Shown: positions 33,432 through 43,470 of the stretch, piece by piece | Position numbering within the stretch: the stretch's first letter is position 1 | Layout of the letters: the number at the start of each line of letters is the position of its first letter | Assembly: GCA_036873135.1 (NCBI GenBank) | Contig: JAPTYO010000013.1 | Coordinates: 22,999,901 to 23,063,900 of the forward strand | Source: Clarkia xantiana subsp. parviflora | Taxonomy: Eukaryota; Streptophyta; Magnoliopsida; Myrtales; Onagraceae | Direction of reading: 5' to 3' | Length of the DNA: 64,000 nt | Made by a program: the position numbers and the translations under genes | The notes under the pieces: model-generated | Told to the model about the DNA's origin: nothing | Databases searched by the model: none | The model's input: the letters and a program-made list of their open reading frames with translations, nothing else

Positions 33432-33962
33432 CTATCCCATGCAGATGTTCACGATCTTTACCACCTGATCAGGGGTGATGGGACCATTCAGGGGAATGGT
33501 CCTGTGCTGTACTGGTCCTGGCCCATCAACCACGAATCTCTCTGGCTGAATGGACGCCCTACTCCTGTCCTGGCCTCGGGGCGGAGCCTCCTGTACGTTC
33601 CGAAACTCTGCTGGTGGGGGCGCTTCTTCTAACGGGGGCATCTCCTCTTGCCTCCTTGCGGCCTCTCTCTGATCTAAGAGAGCCTCCACGGCTGCTAAAA
33701 ACATGGGCATGGCTTCTGCCACAACTCTTGTCAGGTCCGCAGCTGGGGGAGCCTCCTGCTCTCTATTGCCCTGGTGCTGAGCGGCAATCTCTTCGGGACC
33801 TTCATTATGCCCCCCTGTCTGGGAGAGCTCAGCAGCGGGATGGTTCTGGTTTTCCTCCTGTTCCGGCAGTGAATTCAGAGTTGTTGCAGCGGGGTGACGA
33901 GAGCCACCAGATTGTCCTTGCCTTCTTTGCTTGCCAGCCGCCATTGAACGAGTAGAAGGCAT
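33432..33962 (-). pseudogene. gag: E2 Gag N-terminal part
   Basis: ATG at 33962 opens 176 codons ending at a TAG. The frame is the same as the downstream frame, so this is a simple premature stop; E5 has an aspartate codon (GAT) at that place. Sequence is hydrophilic and Gln/Glu-rich with AEAMPMFLAAVEALLDQREA, matching the E5 Gag N terminus, and ends DQVVKIVNICMG. The start lies 37 bases beyond the 5' LTR end, just after the primer site. Confidence 0.9.
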
Positions 33963-33980
33963 ATCAGCTTTTTGTTAGTT

Positions 33981-33998
33981 TCCCACAGACGGCGCCAA
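33981..33998 (-). promoter_or_regulatory. E2 primer-binding site
   Basis: TTGGCGCCGTCTGTGGGA starts directly after the 5' LTR on the minus strand; identical to the E5 site. Confidence 0.8.
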
Positions 33999-34713
33999 TG
34001 TTGGATCACGGTGGAACCTCGGTACGGTCTTTGACGACGATCCTAGCTCCTTCGCTCCACGCAATCCTGCAAGAGGGGATAGACCGGGCGGTGACCCAGA
34101 ATCCCTCTCCGATGCTTAAATGAGTACTTCGTCCGGACTGGCAAGCAATAATCTCAAGTAATGTATCTCAACGTAAGTGATCTGAGGTGACCCCTTGCCC
34201 TTTTATAGGCGAAGAGATACCTCAGTTACCTGGTGAACCGTTGGGGGTGGTTAGCCCGTATCCCGCGTATCTCGGATGCGATCCCGCCTATCTAGGCCAT
34301 GATCTCGCTTATCTCGGCCACGCCCCGCGTATCTCGGCCACGCTCCGTGTATCTTAACCACGTTCCGCGTATCTCGGCCACGCCCCGCGTATCTCGGCCT
34401 TATCCTCTGATAACGAGTCCCGACTAACATCGGGGACTCCAGAGTTATCTCGTTGTGTCACCGCTCGGGGCCCCTCGTCATCGTGACAGGGCCTATTGTT
34501 CTCAGGGATTCTTCATCGTGGCCTACTCAGAGGCATCTCATCTGGAGCGTTCCGCTCGCCTGTCAGGTCCGACTCTGTCGGGACCTTTCATCATCGGGCT
34601 CTCTTCGTCGGGATCCTTTGTCTGGGCCATCTTGTCCTTCGTTTAGGGCCCACCGGGCCTATTTACCGTTTCCTCACCGTTAAAGGGCCTAACGGCTGTA
34701 GTCGAACCCATCA
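33999..34713 (-). repeat. E2 5' LTR
   Basis: Pairs with 22958-23672. TATA region CCCTTTTATAGG at 34198-34209, GCATCGGAGAGGG block in 34103-34117 and CCCCTCTTGCAGG at 34066-34078 (minus strand). Confidence 0.95.
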
Positions 34714-34718
34714 GGGGC

Positions 34719-36214
34719 GACATAGTAAGGTAACTACCGCGGGTCTCCAGGAGCCTGGCCTCTGTGTGCAACAACCAAAGGATCCTAAGCAACCATCGTC
34801 CAATGGAGAACAACACTCCTTGGATAACACCCAATCAAGCTCCCAGACACCACGGTCGGTAGACAATCAACAACTGCCTCCCTTACCCCTAATAAATGAC
34901 AAGCCCTTAGTGGGGGCAACAATTAAATAACCAGGAAAGGGCAGAAGGTCAAAGAAGTGGCTACAACAAAATGCACCCATGGTAGCTCTTCCAGAGTATA
35001 CCAATAGGGGGCAAGATGAGGATGGAGCAGAACAACATCTCCACAAGGATGAGCACCGACCTCCCATCCCTTCATGAATTCACTTAGAGTAGCTCTTCCA
35101 GATCACATCTATACGAGGCAACTGGAGGTTACCACTGAAAAACAGCCACTCGGTGAAGAATGTGGCAACACTAGGGGGAGAGATGATCAATAACTACATC
35201 CCCAGAGAAATATGGCATTAGTAAGAGCTACCACATACACTGGGGGGCAGGCATCGCCAATGATAGCAAGGAGGGTGCATGCATACACCTCCCCCCTCTA
35301 TGAGCAAAAGGATAACCCCAAACAAGGAGGGCCACCAAAACCAACAGGGCCTACATCGCCTACCTTGAGAAAATGTCATTCAAGGGGTTCCAATACGATA
35401 TGCATTTCCATGGAGAATCATATGGAGTGCCATCATATAGAATCCCATCTTACAATATATCTATGTACAGAAGTTACACCCACAAGATGCCCGACCGTCC
35501 AAAGGACGAGACAACACGCTGGGAAAGCAGGGAATACCACTTCAACCCAGCCTGTAAGGAAAACACCTCCCTCTTCCCATTCCCAGCACAATACTCATTT
35601 TTGAGTCAAAAGCCGCTTCTACATCCAATGAGGGGTAGCACTAAATGAGGGGGCAGCACCAAACTTATGCTCATCGCAAGGATCATCAATAACTGCAACG
35701 TTAAAAGGATATTGGATTTTCAAAACAAACATTCTACACCCAAGAATCTAACAACACAGGGTTGGGGGTACCATGCCAAACCAACACCTACAAAGAGTAA
35801 AGGGAAGAAACAGTAACGAAGATCAAAACTGAATCCTCCCTACACCCCCACCCACCTCGCCAATTCTTGAAGGTGCATACAAGAAAGGCATGCTCAAAAA
35901 GCACAAAAGAGTAAGGAGACCGAGCAATTTGGGGGCACCAAACGTACAAGTGCTCGGCACCCAACTGAGAAACAGGAGGATAAGCCTTAACAGGCTAAAC
36001 AAGAACAGACGGGGCAACTACCAAGCAACAAGGGGGCATCATGAAAGCTAGTGCTTGATAGTCCACCCGGAAATAGAAGGTCACGTGAATACGTGGCATC
36101 ACTCCTTCCAATGGAAACCACAAAGGAAGGATACAACATAAACCCACTACAAAGACTAGCTCTTTCGTGGGAGGCAACAGTGACCGCCCTCATAAGGCGA
36201 CATCCACAACTTAT
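34719..36214 (+). mobile_element. E3 internal region, coding capacity lost
   Basis: Continuation of the E3 leader after the E2 insertion. Several short frames are present, the longest about 130 codons, but none shows Gag, protease or RT motifs. The distance between leader and Pol end (about 1.5 kb) is far below the 4-6 kb needed, so most of gag-pol was deleted or replaced. Confidence 0.55.
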
Positions 36215-36292
36215 ACCGACTGGAAGATGCGGAAGGGCAAATATCAACTAACACTTTCAGTGGAGAACATTTGAAGAAGTTCTACACCCGAA
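36215..36292 (+). pseudogene. E3 Pol C-terminal remnant
   Basis: The frame reads YRLEDAEGQISTNTFSGEHL followed by KKFY. This matches the last residues of E1 Pol (YRLEDADGNISTNTFSGGHL) and fixes E3 as a plus-strand Tat element related to E1. Nothing upstream of it reads as integrase. Confidence 0.85.
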
Positions 36293-36429
36293 GGGAATAT
36301 CCACTTCCATTACATAATTTGTTATTACCAAAAGGAGATCTACGGACTCCACTTAAACTTTCCTTTCTGTAAGAAATGACAATAGCACTAAATGAGTCAA
36401 ATGCTTTTCAGGACACAAGGGAAATAAGA

Positions 36430-37075
36430 AAGACACGATCACTCACAAAAGAGGTGGCGTCATCAACAACGCATCCAATCCAAGCACGTATCGTCTTTCC
36501 ATAACGCCAAATCTTGGAACTCCAAGCGGCGAAAAAACGCATTTGCAAGTTGCACCTTGCCAACACGCTATCTCGAGGCATCGAGTAAGCGGAATAAAAC
36601 GTACCAAACCAAGCAAGTAACGTCTTGCCATAACATCACATCTTGGAACTCCAAGCGACGGAAAACGCACTAACTTTAGTAATTAGGATTGCGAGTCGCG
36701 TCTCGCCAAAATGCTACCTCAAGGCATTGGGTAAGCGGAATAAAACGTACCAAATTAAGAAAGTAACGTCTTGCCTCAAACGCCACATTGAGTCCTCAAG
36801 TGGGCGGTAAAGTGCATATCGCGAGTTGCGTCTCGCCCCAACGCTATCTCAAGGCATTGAGTAAGCGGAATAAAACGTACTAAATCACGTAAGTAACATC
36901 TTGCCTTAACACTACCACAAGGCATCGGGTAAGTGGTTAAAACGCGTCAAACTAACAAGTAGCGTCTTGTTCACAACGCTATCCCGAGGCATCGGATATG
37001 TGGTCACAAAACGTGTCAACACAACGCAAGTAGCGTCTTGCCAACAACACTATGTCGAGGCATCGACTAGTGGAC
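36430..37075. repeat. Degenerate tandem repeats in the E3 3' region
   Basis: Irregular units of roughly 115-150 bases built from AAGTAACGTCTTGCC, CAAGGCAT(C/T)GGGTAAGCGG and AATAAAACGTACCAAA. Confidence 0.75.
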
Positions 37076-37079
37076 GGAC

Positions 37080-37826
37080 ATCTTCCAACCGAAAAGGGAC
37101 ATAAGACCCATAGGGCCACCCTTCCAACCGAAAAGGGGAAGATCCAAAAAGACAACTCTGAAATATGATAAGGTGATCGACAACCCTTACATATGGAAAG
37201 AGAAAGATCTATAAGGACAACCCTTACAACCGAAAAGGGAAATAAGACCCATAGGGCCACCCTTCCAACCTGAAAAGGGGAAGATCCAAAAAGACAACTC
37301 TGAAATATGATAAGGCGATCGACAACCCTTACATATGGAAAGAGGAAGATCTATAAGGACAACCCTTACAACCGAAAAGGAACATAAGACCCATAGGGCC
37401 ACCCTTCCAACTAAAAAGGGGAAGATCCAAAAATACAACTCTAAAATATGATAAGGCGATCGACAACCCTTACATATGGAAAGAGGAAGATCTATAAAGG
37501 ACAACCCTTACAACCAAAAAGGGAGATAAGACCCATAGGGCCACCCTTCCAACCGAAAAGGAGAAGATCCAAAAAGACAACTCTGAAATACGATAAGGAG
37601 ATCGACAACCCTTACATATGGAAAGAGGAAGACCTATAAGGATAACTCTTACAAACGAAAAGGGACATAAGACCCATAGGGCCACCCTTCCAACCAAAAA
37701 GGGGAATATCCAAAAAGACAACTCTAAAATATGATAAGGCGATCGACAACCCTTACATATGGAAAGAGGAAGATCTATAAGGACAACCCTTACAACCGAA
37801 AAGGGACATAAGACCCATATGGCCAC
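37080..37826. repeat. 141-142-base tandem array in the E3 3' region
   Basis: AGACCCATAGGGCCACCC recurs near 37104, 37245, 37387, 37529, 37670 and 37811. Units also hold GATCCAAAAAGACAACTCTG and GATCGACAACCCTTACATAT. E4 cuts the sixth unit at 37826 and the array resumes at 48190. Confidence 0.93.
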
Positions 37827-38550
37827 TGATGGATATACGCCCAAGTTGAACCCGTTGACTTCCGAATCGTTTTATTTTGATTACCCCGTTAATGATTGTA
37901 AATCGAAACTTCGACCCAAACACCCCGCGGAAACACCAACGGTCCGGACGAGGCCGAAATACTCGTCCGGGCCGAGGTAAACTCACCTAGGTGAGGTCGG
38001 GTGGCTACACCCGACCTCCCCTAGGGAGGGGTTGGGTGGCCACACCCAACCCCTACCCTTGGGGGTCGGATTTTCCTCCCCCCCAAGGGCCCCAACACCA
38101 TTTTTCGACTCCCATACTCGGTTTATTTCCGCCAACCTTCTCCGTGCCTTAAGGTCTTAATTACATGATTAAAGGCTAATTAATTGTGTTTAAAGGTTAA
38201 CGATGTCATTAAGCCACCTTAATGACACCGTTGCCTATAAATACAACTCTCCCACCATTCATTTGGACATCTTGGCGAAGTGCATAATTAAACTCTGACA
38301 TCTCTCTAGCTTTATCTCTCTACAAATACCGTACTGACTTAGGCATCGGAGAGGGTACATCAGGCACCACCCCCCCCCCCCCTCCGTGCCTGGTATTGCC
38401 CCTCTTGCAGGGCGAGAAGAGAAGTGAAGGCGAAGGACGGAAAGACACAGGCTAGGACGACAAGACTCAAGAGCACTAAATCTGCAACATCTCCAGTGAG
38501 GAATAAGGCTTAGGTCGACCGCCCGTTGACCCGAGACTTAGAACCTAACA
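37827..38550 (+). repeat. E4 5' LTR (724 bases)
   Basis: TGATGGATATACGCCC to AGAACCTAACA. TATAAATA at 38236-38243, GGCATCGGAGAGGG ending at 38355, a C run near 38370 and CCCCTCTTGCAGG at 38399-38411. Lacks a 68-base block present in the 3' LTR. Confidence 0.95.
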
Positions 38551-38551
38551 C

Positions 38552-38568
38552 TTGGCGCCGTCCGTGGG
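38552..38568 (+). promoter_or_regulatory. E4 primer-binding site
   Basis: TTGGCGCCGTCCGTGGG begins one base after the LTR. Confidence 0.8.
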
Positions 38569-38601
38569 CTTCGAACAGAAAGCCTGGCAATAACAAGAGC
38601 G

Positions 38602-41129
38602 ATGACGAACAGCTTGGCGTCTAGGCATCACCGCCCACCTGGGGGCAATAGGCGAGGGAGACAGCCTATACCTCCAGCAAGGCAGCCTAACCCAGGGAAA
38701 CAGCCTGTACACCCAGAGCCTCAAGTAACCCCACAGGCACCCCAGCCCAACAACCAGGAAGGAGGACCCTCACGGCCAGCTGGGGCTGAGTCTTCCACAG
38801 CCTCAACTCCATTGGCAAGGAGGCCACAAAGAGAGGGGAGCAACAGGGAGTGCCATCCCAATACACGGCACCTCCTGAGGGATACTACTATGAGGCGCAA
38901 CCCCAAGGATATCCATATGGGATGCCGGCTCAAAGGAACGACAATCGCGCCCACACAACCAACACAAGGCCAGCATACACACAGGGAACACATACAGTGA
39001 CTCCAGGGCTGATGAGCGCATTGGATGAGCTACTAGCCTATAGAGAGACTCTGAGGAACAGGCAGGAAAGGCAACACCATCGTGAAGAAGAAGAAGTCCA
39101 TGATCAAGAACAAGTCCCAGAAGAAGAACACCACTCGCACGCTCCAGCAGGGCAGCGAGAAGAACAAAGAAGAAATTACCAAGAGCCACCCCCAGAGGGA
39201 AGGCAGCAATTTGTGCCTCCAAGGCAGCAACAGACACAGCAGGACGCCAGGGCATACACCCCGCTGGGGGCAGACAGACAGGCAAGACCTCCAAGGAGGC
39301 AAGAATTCCACCAAGTACCCCAGCAGGGATATCAGGGATACGCCTACAGTCCGTACCAGCACGGACAGGGGATCCCAGTAAGCCCAGCTTATAACTATGG
39401 AGGATATCAGAGAGACTATACTCCGACGCCGGTGATGATTACCCCGGAGGAGATAGAGGCCATGATAGCGAGAAAAATGAATGAATCAAAGAGAAACGGC
39501 CTACATTGTCTGAGTGACAAAACGAACCACCCCTTCACGAGGGAGTTGGAAATGAACAAAGTGCCAGACTCCCTGCATACTATACAGATAGCAAAGTACA
39601 ACGGCAAGGGAGACCCTTTGGAGCATATTCAACAGCATGAAGCCTCTCTATTCGGGAGAACTACTGACGAAAGATACAAGGCACTCCTATTTCCAAACAC
39701 CCTATCAGGGGTGGCCTCACACAAGTTCTTTAGCCTACCCACTGAGAGCATCCACTCATGGACGCAGCTAAAGGCGAAATTTCTTCAGAGATACTTAGGA
39801 GAAAGGAAGCTACTCAAAGGAACAGGCTCCATCGATGATGTGAAGCAAGAAAATGATGAATCTCTGGCTGATTATTACACTAGGTTTAACCAGAACATAG
39901 CAGACATACAGGGCGACATCAACGAGGGTGAGATAATAAGAGCCTTCATAAGAAACCTAGGCCGCTTCGGGTCCACACTGGCAGAAAAGATGGCCAAGAA
40001 ACCAGCAAGCACCTTAGAGGAGCTAGCAGGGAGAGTAAAAACTCATATAGACCTGGAGAGGCACATGGCGAGTAAGAAAGCCAAGATTCAAGCAGCTAAG
40101 GAAGACAATGCAAAGCCGAACAGAGGAAAGCCACCTCAGGCACCTCAACCCATAAGGCAGCAGGAGTGGCGTCCGCCTCAGCAAAGAAATCAGATGGGTG
40201 AACCACTGAAGGCTAGGGAAATAAATGTCATCAAGTTCATACCATTGAACGCCACCCCAGCAGTGGTCCTAAGAGAGATGCGAAATCAGAAACTCTGGTC
40301 ACCCCCTGCAAGATGGAGAGCCCCAATGGTGGGGACGCACAAGGACAGATGGTGTGATAACCATGAAGCATACGGGCATGACACGAACGAATGCTTTAGC
40401 TTGAAGCTAAGCATTAACAATGTCATCCAAAGGGGGGAGCTAAAACAGTTCGTGGATCATGGGGGCAACAGCATACAGTTAGGGCCATCATACAGGGATA
40501 AAGGCAAAGGCAAAGTAGACCATAATCCCCCACCCAACAAGAGGGGGACTATAAAAATGATACACGGAGGAGTGGCATCAGGTGGCCCAACTGCTAATGC
40601 AAGGGAGGTTTACGCATCCAAACTGAGCTCAGTACCAAGGTGGAGAAAGAGACCACGAAAAGGAGAGGAGATGGAGATTGAGTTCTCGGAGAAGGACAAG
40701 AGCCACATTGTCTTACCACATGACGATTCTTTAGTCATCACAATAGACATTGATAACTTTGATGTAAAGAGAATACTAGTAGATGGGGCCAGCTCGGCAG
40801 ACCTCCTAAGCCTAAGGGTCCTAGAAGAAATAGGAAAATCAAAGGCAGACATCAAACCAGTCAACTTCCCCCTGGTTGGCTTCTCAGGGGCAACAAGTTA
40901 CCCCCTGGGAATGATAACCCTGCCAGTGACCATGGGCCAAGGATGGACACAGCTGAAGGTGAATGTTAACTTCTTAGTGGTTGAAAGCCTGGGAGCCTAC
41001 AATGGGATCTTAGGAAGAACAACCATAAATCCATACGAAATCGTGCCATCTACCGTGCATCAGAAGCTGAAATACATCACTGAAAACGGTATTGGAGAAG
41101 TCTTGGGTGATCAACGCACTGCAAGGTAG
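38602..41129 (+). pseudogene. gag: E4 Gag-protease
   Basis: ATG at 38602 opens a Pro/Gln-rich N terminus; near 38840-38855 the reading shifts to the frame that runs to 41129. Numbered from 38850, that frame holds a Gag core (HEASLFGRTTDERYKALLFP, about 263-282), a zinc knuckle C502-x2-H505-x4-H510-x4-C515, IKMIHGGVASGG near 568 and protease ILVDGASS (Asp645). The third motif position is Ala where E1 and E2 have Gly. The frame ends at TAG at 41127-41129, where E2 and E5 have a sense codon followed by CYVN, and CYVN is still present after this stop. Frameshift and stop suggest it is not fully functional. The Gln-rich insert before the Gag core is unlike E2 and E5. Confidence 0.85.
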
Positions 41130-41144
41130 TGCTACGTCAACTCC

Positions 41145-41951
41145 ATGAGACGTGGATCACACAAGTCAGACACAGTGGCAATGGTCATGATAGGGGCCAA
41201 CCAAGACAAAAAGAAGGTGACGAGGAGACAAAGTCAAAGAAAGATGAAGAACAGAGTTACACTCCGCCTGAGCAGGCAGCTTTTTCAAGGAATGGCTAAG
41301 AAGAGACACATGAGCAAGGCTGTAAAGGTAACAAGCATACCTTGGCAGCCAGAGAGCGTAGAAGGAAAGAGAACAAGGGACTCTATCATAAGAGGTTTCC
41401 GATACATAGATGATATCAAACAAATGCCGAGGGAGTCCATATCAAGTTACTTTGAGAGATTCTCCAGTTATGGTGCCAACATGGACATCACAAGAAGAGA
41501 GGCCGTTAGAGCCTTCCTTAGAAACATGCATCCAAACTCATTTGAAGCATATGGAGGGCTCTATGAAATGGTCATGACAAGCACAATGAGAGAGCTCAAA
41601 GAGAATCTGGACAAGGCATTTGCAAAGGAGATGGAGCAATCGGAGGAAGTCCTGGGAAAAGAAAGAGAGACTGACACGCTGGAAGGAGGTGTAAATTTCA
41701 AATTCACACCCCTCACAGTGAAGATAGAAGAAATTTTTCAGAAGTACCTCAAGAAAGAACTACCCACATGCAAGGAGGAGGGCAAGGCCTTCCTAGGAAG
41801 AGATGCACAGGGTTGGTGTGAGTACCATGGGACTTGGGGGCATCAAACTAACGACTGCATGGTGCAGAAGATAGAAGTGGAGGAGATGATTTATAATGGA
41901 GGCCTAAGGGAGTACGTGGCAACAGACAAACTCACCACCCCATATCCTTAG
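41145..41951 (+). CDS. E4 second Gag-like protein (268 residues)
   Basis: ATG at 41145 opens a frame to TAG at 41951. After a basic N terminus it reads PRESISSYFERFSSYG, REAVRAFLRNMHPNSF and MRELKENLDKAF, a retrotransposon Gag core of different sequence from the one upstream. It then has its own zinc knuckle CEYHGTWGHQTNDC with the same C-x2-H-x4-H-x4-C spacing. It stands where RT should begin. It is probably a fragment of another Gag joined after the protease by recombination. Whether it is translated is unknown; the upstream TAG would need reinitiation or a separate transcript. Confidence 0.75.
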   Translation: MRRGSHKSDTVAMVMIGANQDKKKVTRRQSQRKMKNRVTLRLSRQLFQGMAKKRHMSKAVKVTSIPWQPESVEGKRTRDSIIRGFRYIDDIKQMPRESISSYFERFSSYGANMDITRREAVRAFLRNMHPNSFEAYGGLYEMVMTSTMRELKENLDKAFAKEMEQSEEVLGKERETDTLEGGVNFKFTPLTVKIEEIFQKYLKKELPTCKEEGKAFLGRDAQGWCEYHGTWGHQTNDCMVQKIEVEEMIYNGGLREYVATDKLTTPYP

Positions 41952-42199
41952 TTTCATATTTAGCACTTTGCATGTTCAAGCATTCTAAGTTTTCCAAAAA
42001 CAACTTTTGAGAAGGAGAACTCAAGAAGTTACTCCAACTCTACAACTATCTTTGATTTCCTCCAAAGGGTGTCTTGATCCACTCAAGGCATCCCAAGTGT
42101 ACAAAAAAACATGAATGTTCCTAAGGGAGTAGGAGTCACTCAAAAAGTATTTTCCAATGAATGTGCTGATATAATCATTGAGTTATCCTTACACAGATA
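41952..42199. other. E4 spacer after the Gag-like ORF
   Basis: Short non-coding stretch leading into the tandem repeats; nothing recognised. Confidence 0.45.
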
Positions 42200-43090
42200 T
42201 GACACCAAGTCAACAACACCTTCAACGCCACCAAGAGCGTATCTTGAGAGTAGTTCTAAAACTACGAGCCCTGTGCCCTCCGGGAGCCTATCCCGCGAAC
42301 AGATTCGACGCCCCCAAGAGCGTATCTTGAGAGTAGTTTTTATACTACGACCTTCGACGCCCCCAAGAGCGTATCTTGAGAGTAGTTTTTATACTACGAC
42401 CTTCGACGCCCCCAAGAGCGTATCTTGAGAGTAGTGTTCATACTACGACCTTCGACGCCCCCAAGAACGTATCTTGAGAGTAGTTTCTAAAACTACGACC
42501 TTCGACGCACCCAAGAGCGTATCTTGAGAGTGGTTTCCAAAAACTACGAATTTCGACGCCCCCAAGAGCGTATCTTGAGAGTAGCTTCTAAAACTACGAC
42601 CTTCGACGCCCCCAGGAGCGTATCTTGAGGTAGATTTCAAACTACCAGATTCGACGCCCCCAAGAGCGTATCTTGAGGTAGATTTCAAACTACCAGTTTC
42701 GACGCCCACCAAGAGCGTATCTTTGGTCTAACTACTGGTGCCCTCCGGGAGCGTATCTCGTGAACAGTTTCGACGCCCTCCAGGAGCGTATCTCGCGAAC
42801 AGTTTCGACGCCCACCAAGAGCGTATCTTTGGTCTAACTACTGGTGCCCTCCGGGAGCGTATCTCGTGAACAGTTTCGACGCCCACCAAGAGCGTATCTT
42901 TGGTCTAACTACTGGTGCCCTCCGGGAGCGTATCTCGTGAACAGTTTCAACGCCCTCCAGGAGCGTATCTCGCGAACAGTTTCGACGCCCACCAAGAGAG
43001 TATCTTTGGTCTAACTACTGGTGCCCTCCGGGAGCGTATCTCGTGAACAGTTTTCGACGCCCACCAAGAGCGTATCTTTGGTCTAGCAGT
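42200..43090. repeat. Tandem repeats in the E4 3' region
   Basis: First part: 49-50-base units with CGACGCCCCCAAGAGCGTAT and CTTGAGAGTAGTTT, for example at 42306, 42355 and 42404. Second part (from about 42705): longer compound units combining CGACGCCCACCAAGAGCGTA, TGGTCTAACTACTGGTGCCC and GGGAGCGTATCTCGTGAACA. Confidence 0.93.
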
Positions 43091-43470
43091 GCCGTATAAA
43101 CCATTTAAAGGGTATCAGAAGAGATCATTGCACCATACTAAGAAGGATCCCATGAGTAAATAACTGCAAAGTAAAGTTGTATAAAGAACACAAAATGTTT
43201 TTTCTTGATGAGATAGCAGGTATGGCATGAAGGAAAACACAAAAGAAGGATAAGTAAAGGAAACACACCAAGAGAAGAGTCCATGATCAAAGGAATATAC
43301 ACAAAAGCATACGAAGTACCCATCAAAAGGCAAGTGATCCACAATGCCAACAACACAATACGAAAAAGGAAAGCAACACAAAATCCTACAGAAATCCCAA
43401 AAGATACTCAACCCATCAAAGGGGAGAAAGAGTATGGTCGTATATACAAAGATAGAAAGATGTCAATACA
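43091..43470. other. E4 segment downstream of the antisense gene
   Basis: Would contain the 3' UTR of the antisense gene. No coding region recognised. Confidence 0.4.

Larger units (their letters stand above)
22958..34713 (-). mobile_element. E2: Tat-lineage LTR retrotransposon with antisense gene
   Basis: 11,756 bases, with 715-base LTRs at each end and target duplication GGGGC (22953-22957 and 34714-34718). Minus-strand order: 5' LTR, primer site, Gag-Pol (33962-28349), tandem repeats, an antisense gene remnant, polypurine tract and 3' LTR. By eye the LTRs differ at about 15 positions (near 2%). Gag-Pol carries one in-frame stop and one frameshift. It sits inside the leader of E3. Confidence 0.95.

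Noticed and set aside
33420..33440. Programmed stop-codon readthrough at the TAG in E2 Gag
   Set aside because: The stop is inside Gag and not at a Gag-Pol boundary, and E5 has a sense codon at the same place. A simple nonsense mutation is the better reading.
35212..35648. Two overlapping ORFs (130 and 91 codons) in the E3 interior
   Set aside because: No recognisable domain, overlapping frames and no homologue in the other elements; likely chance frames.
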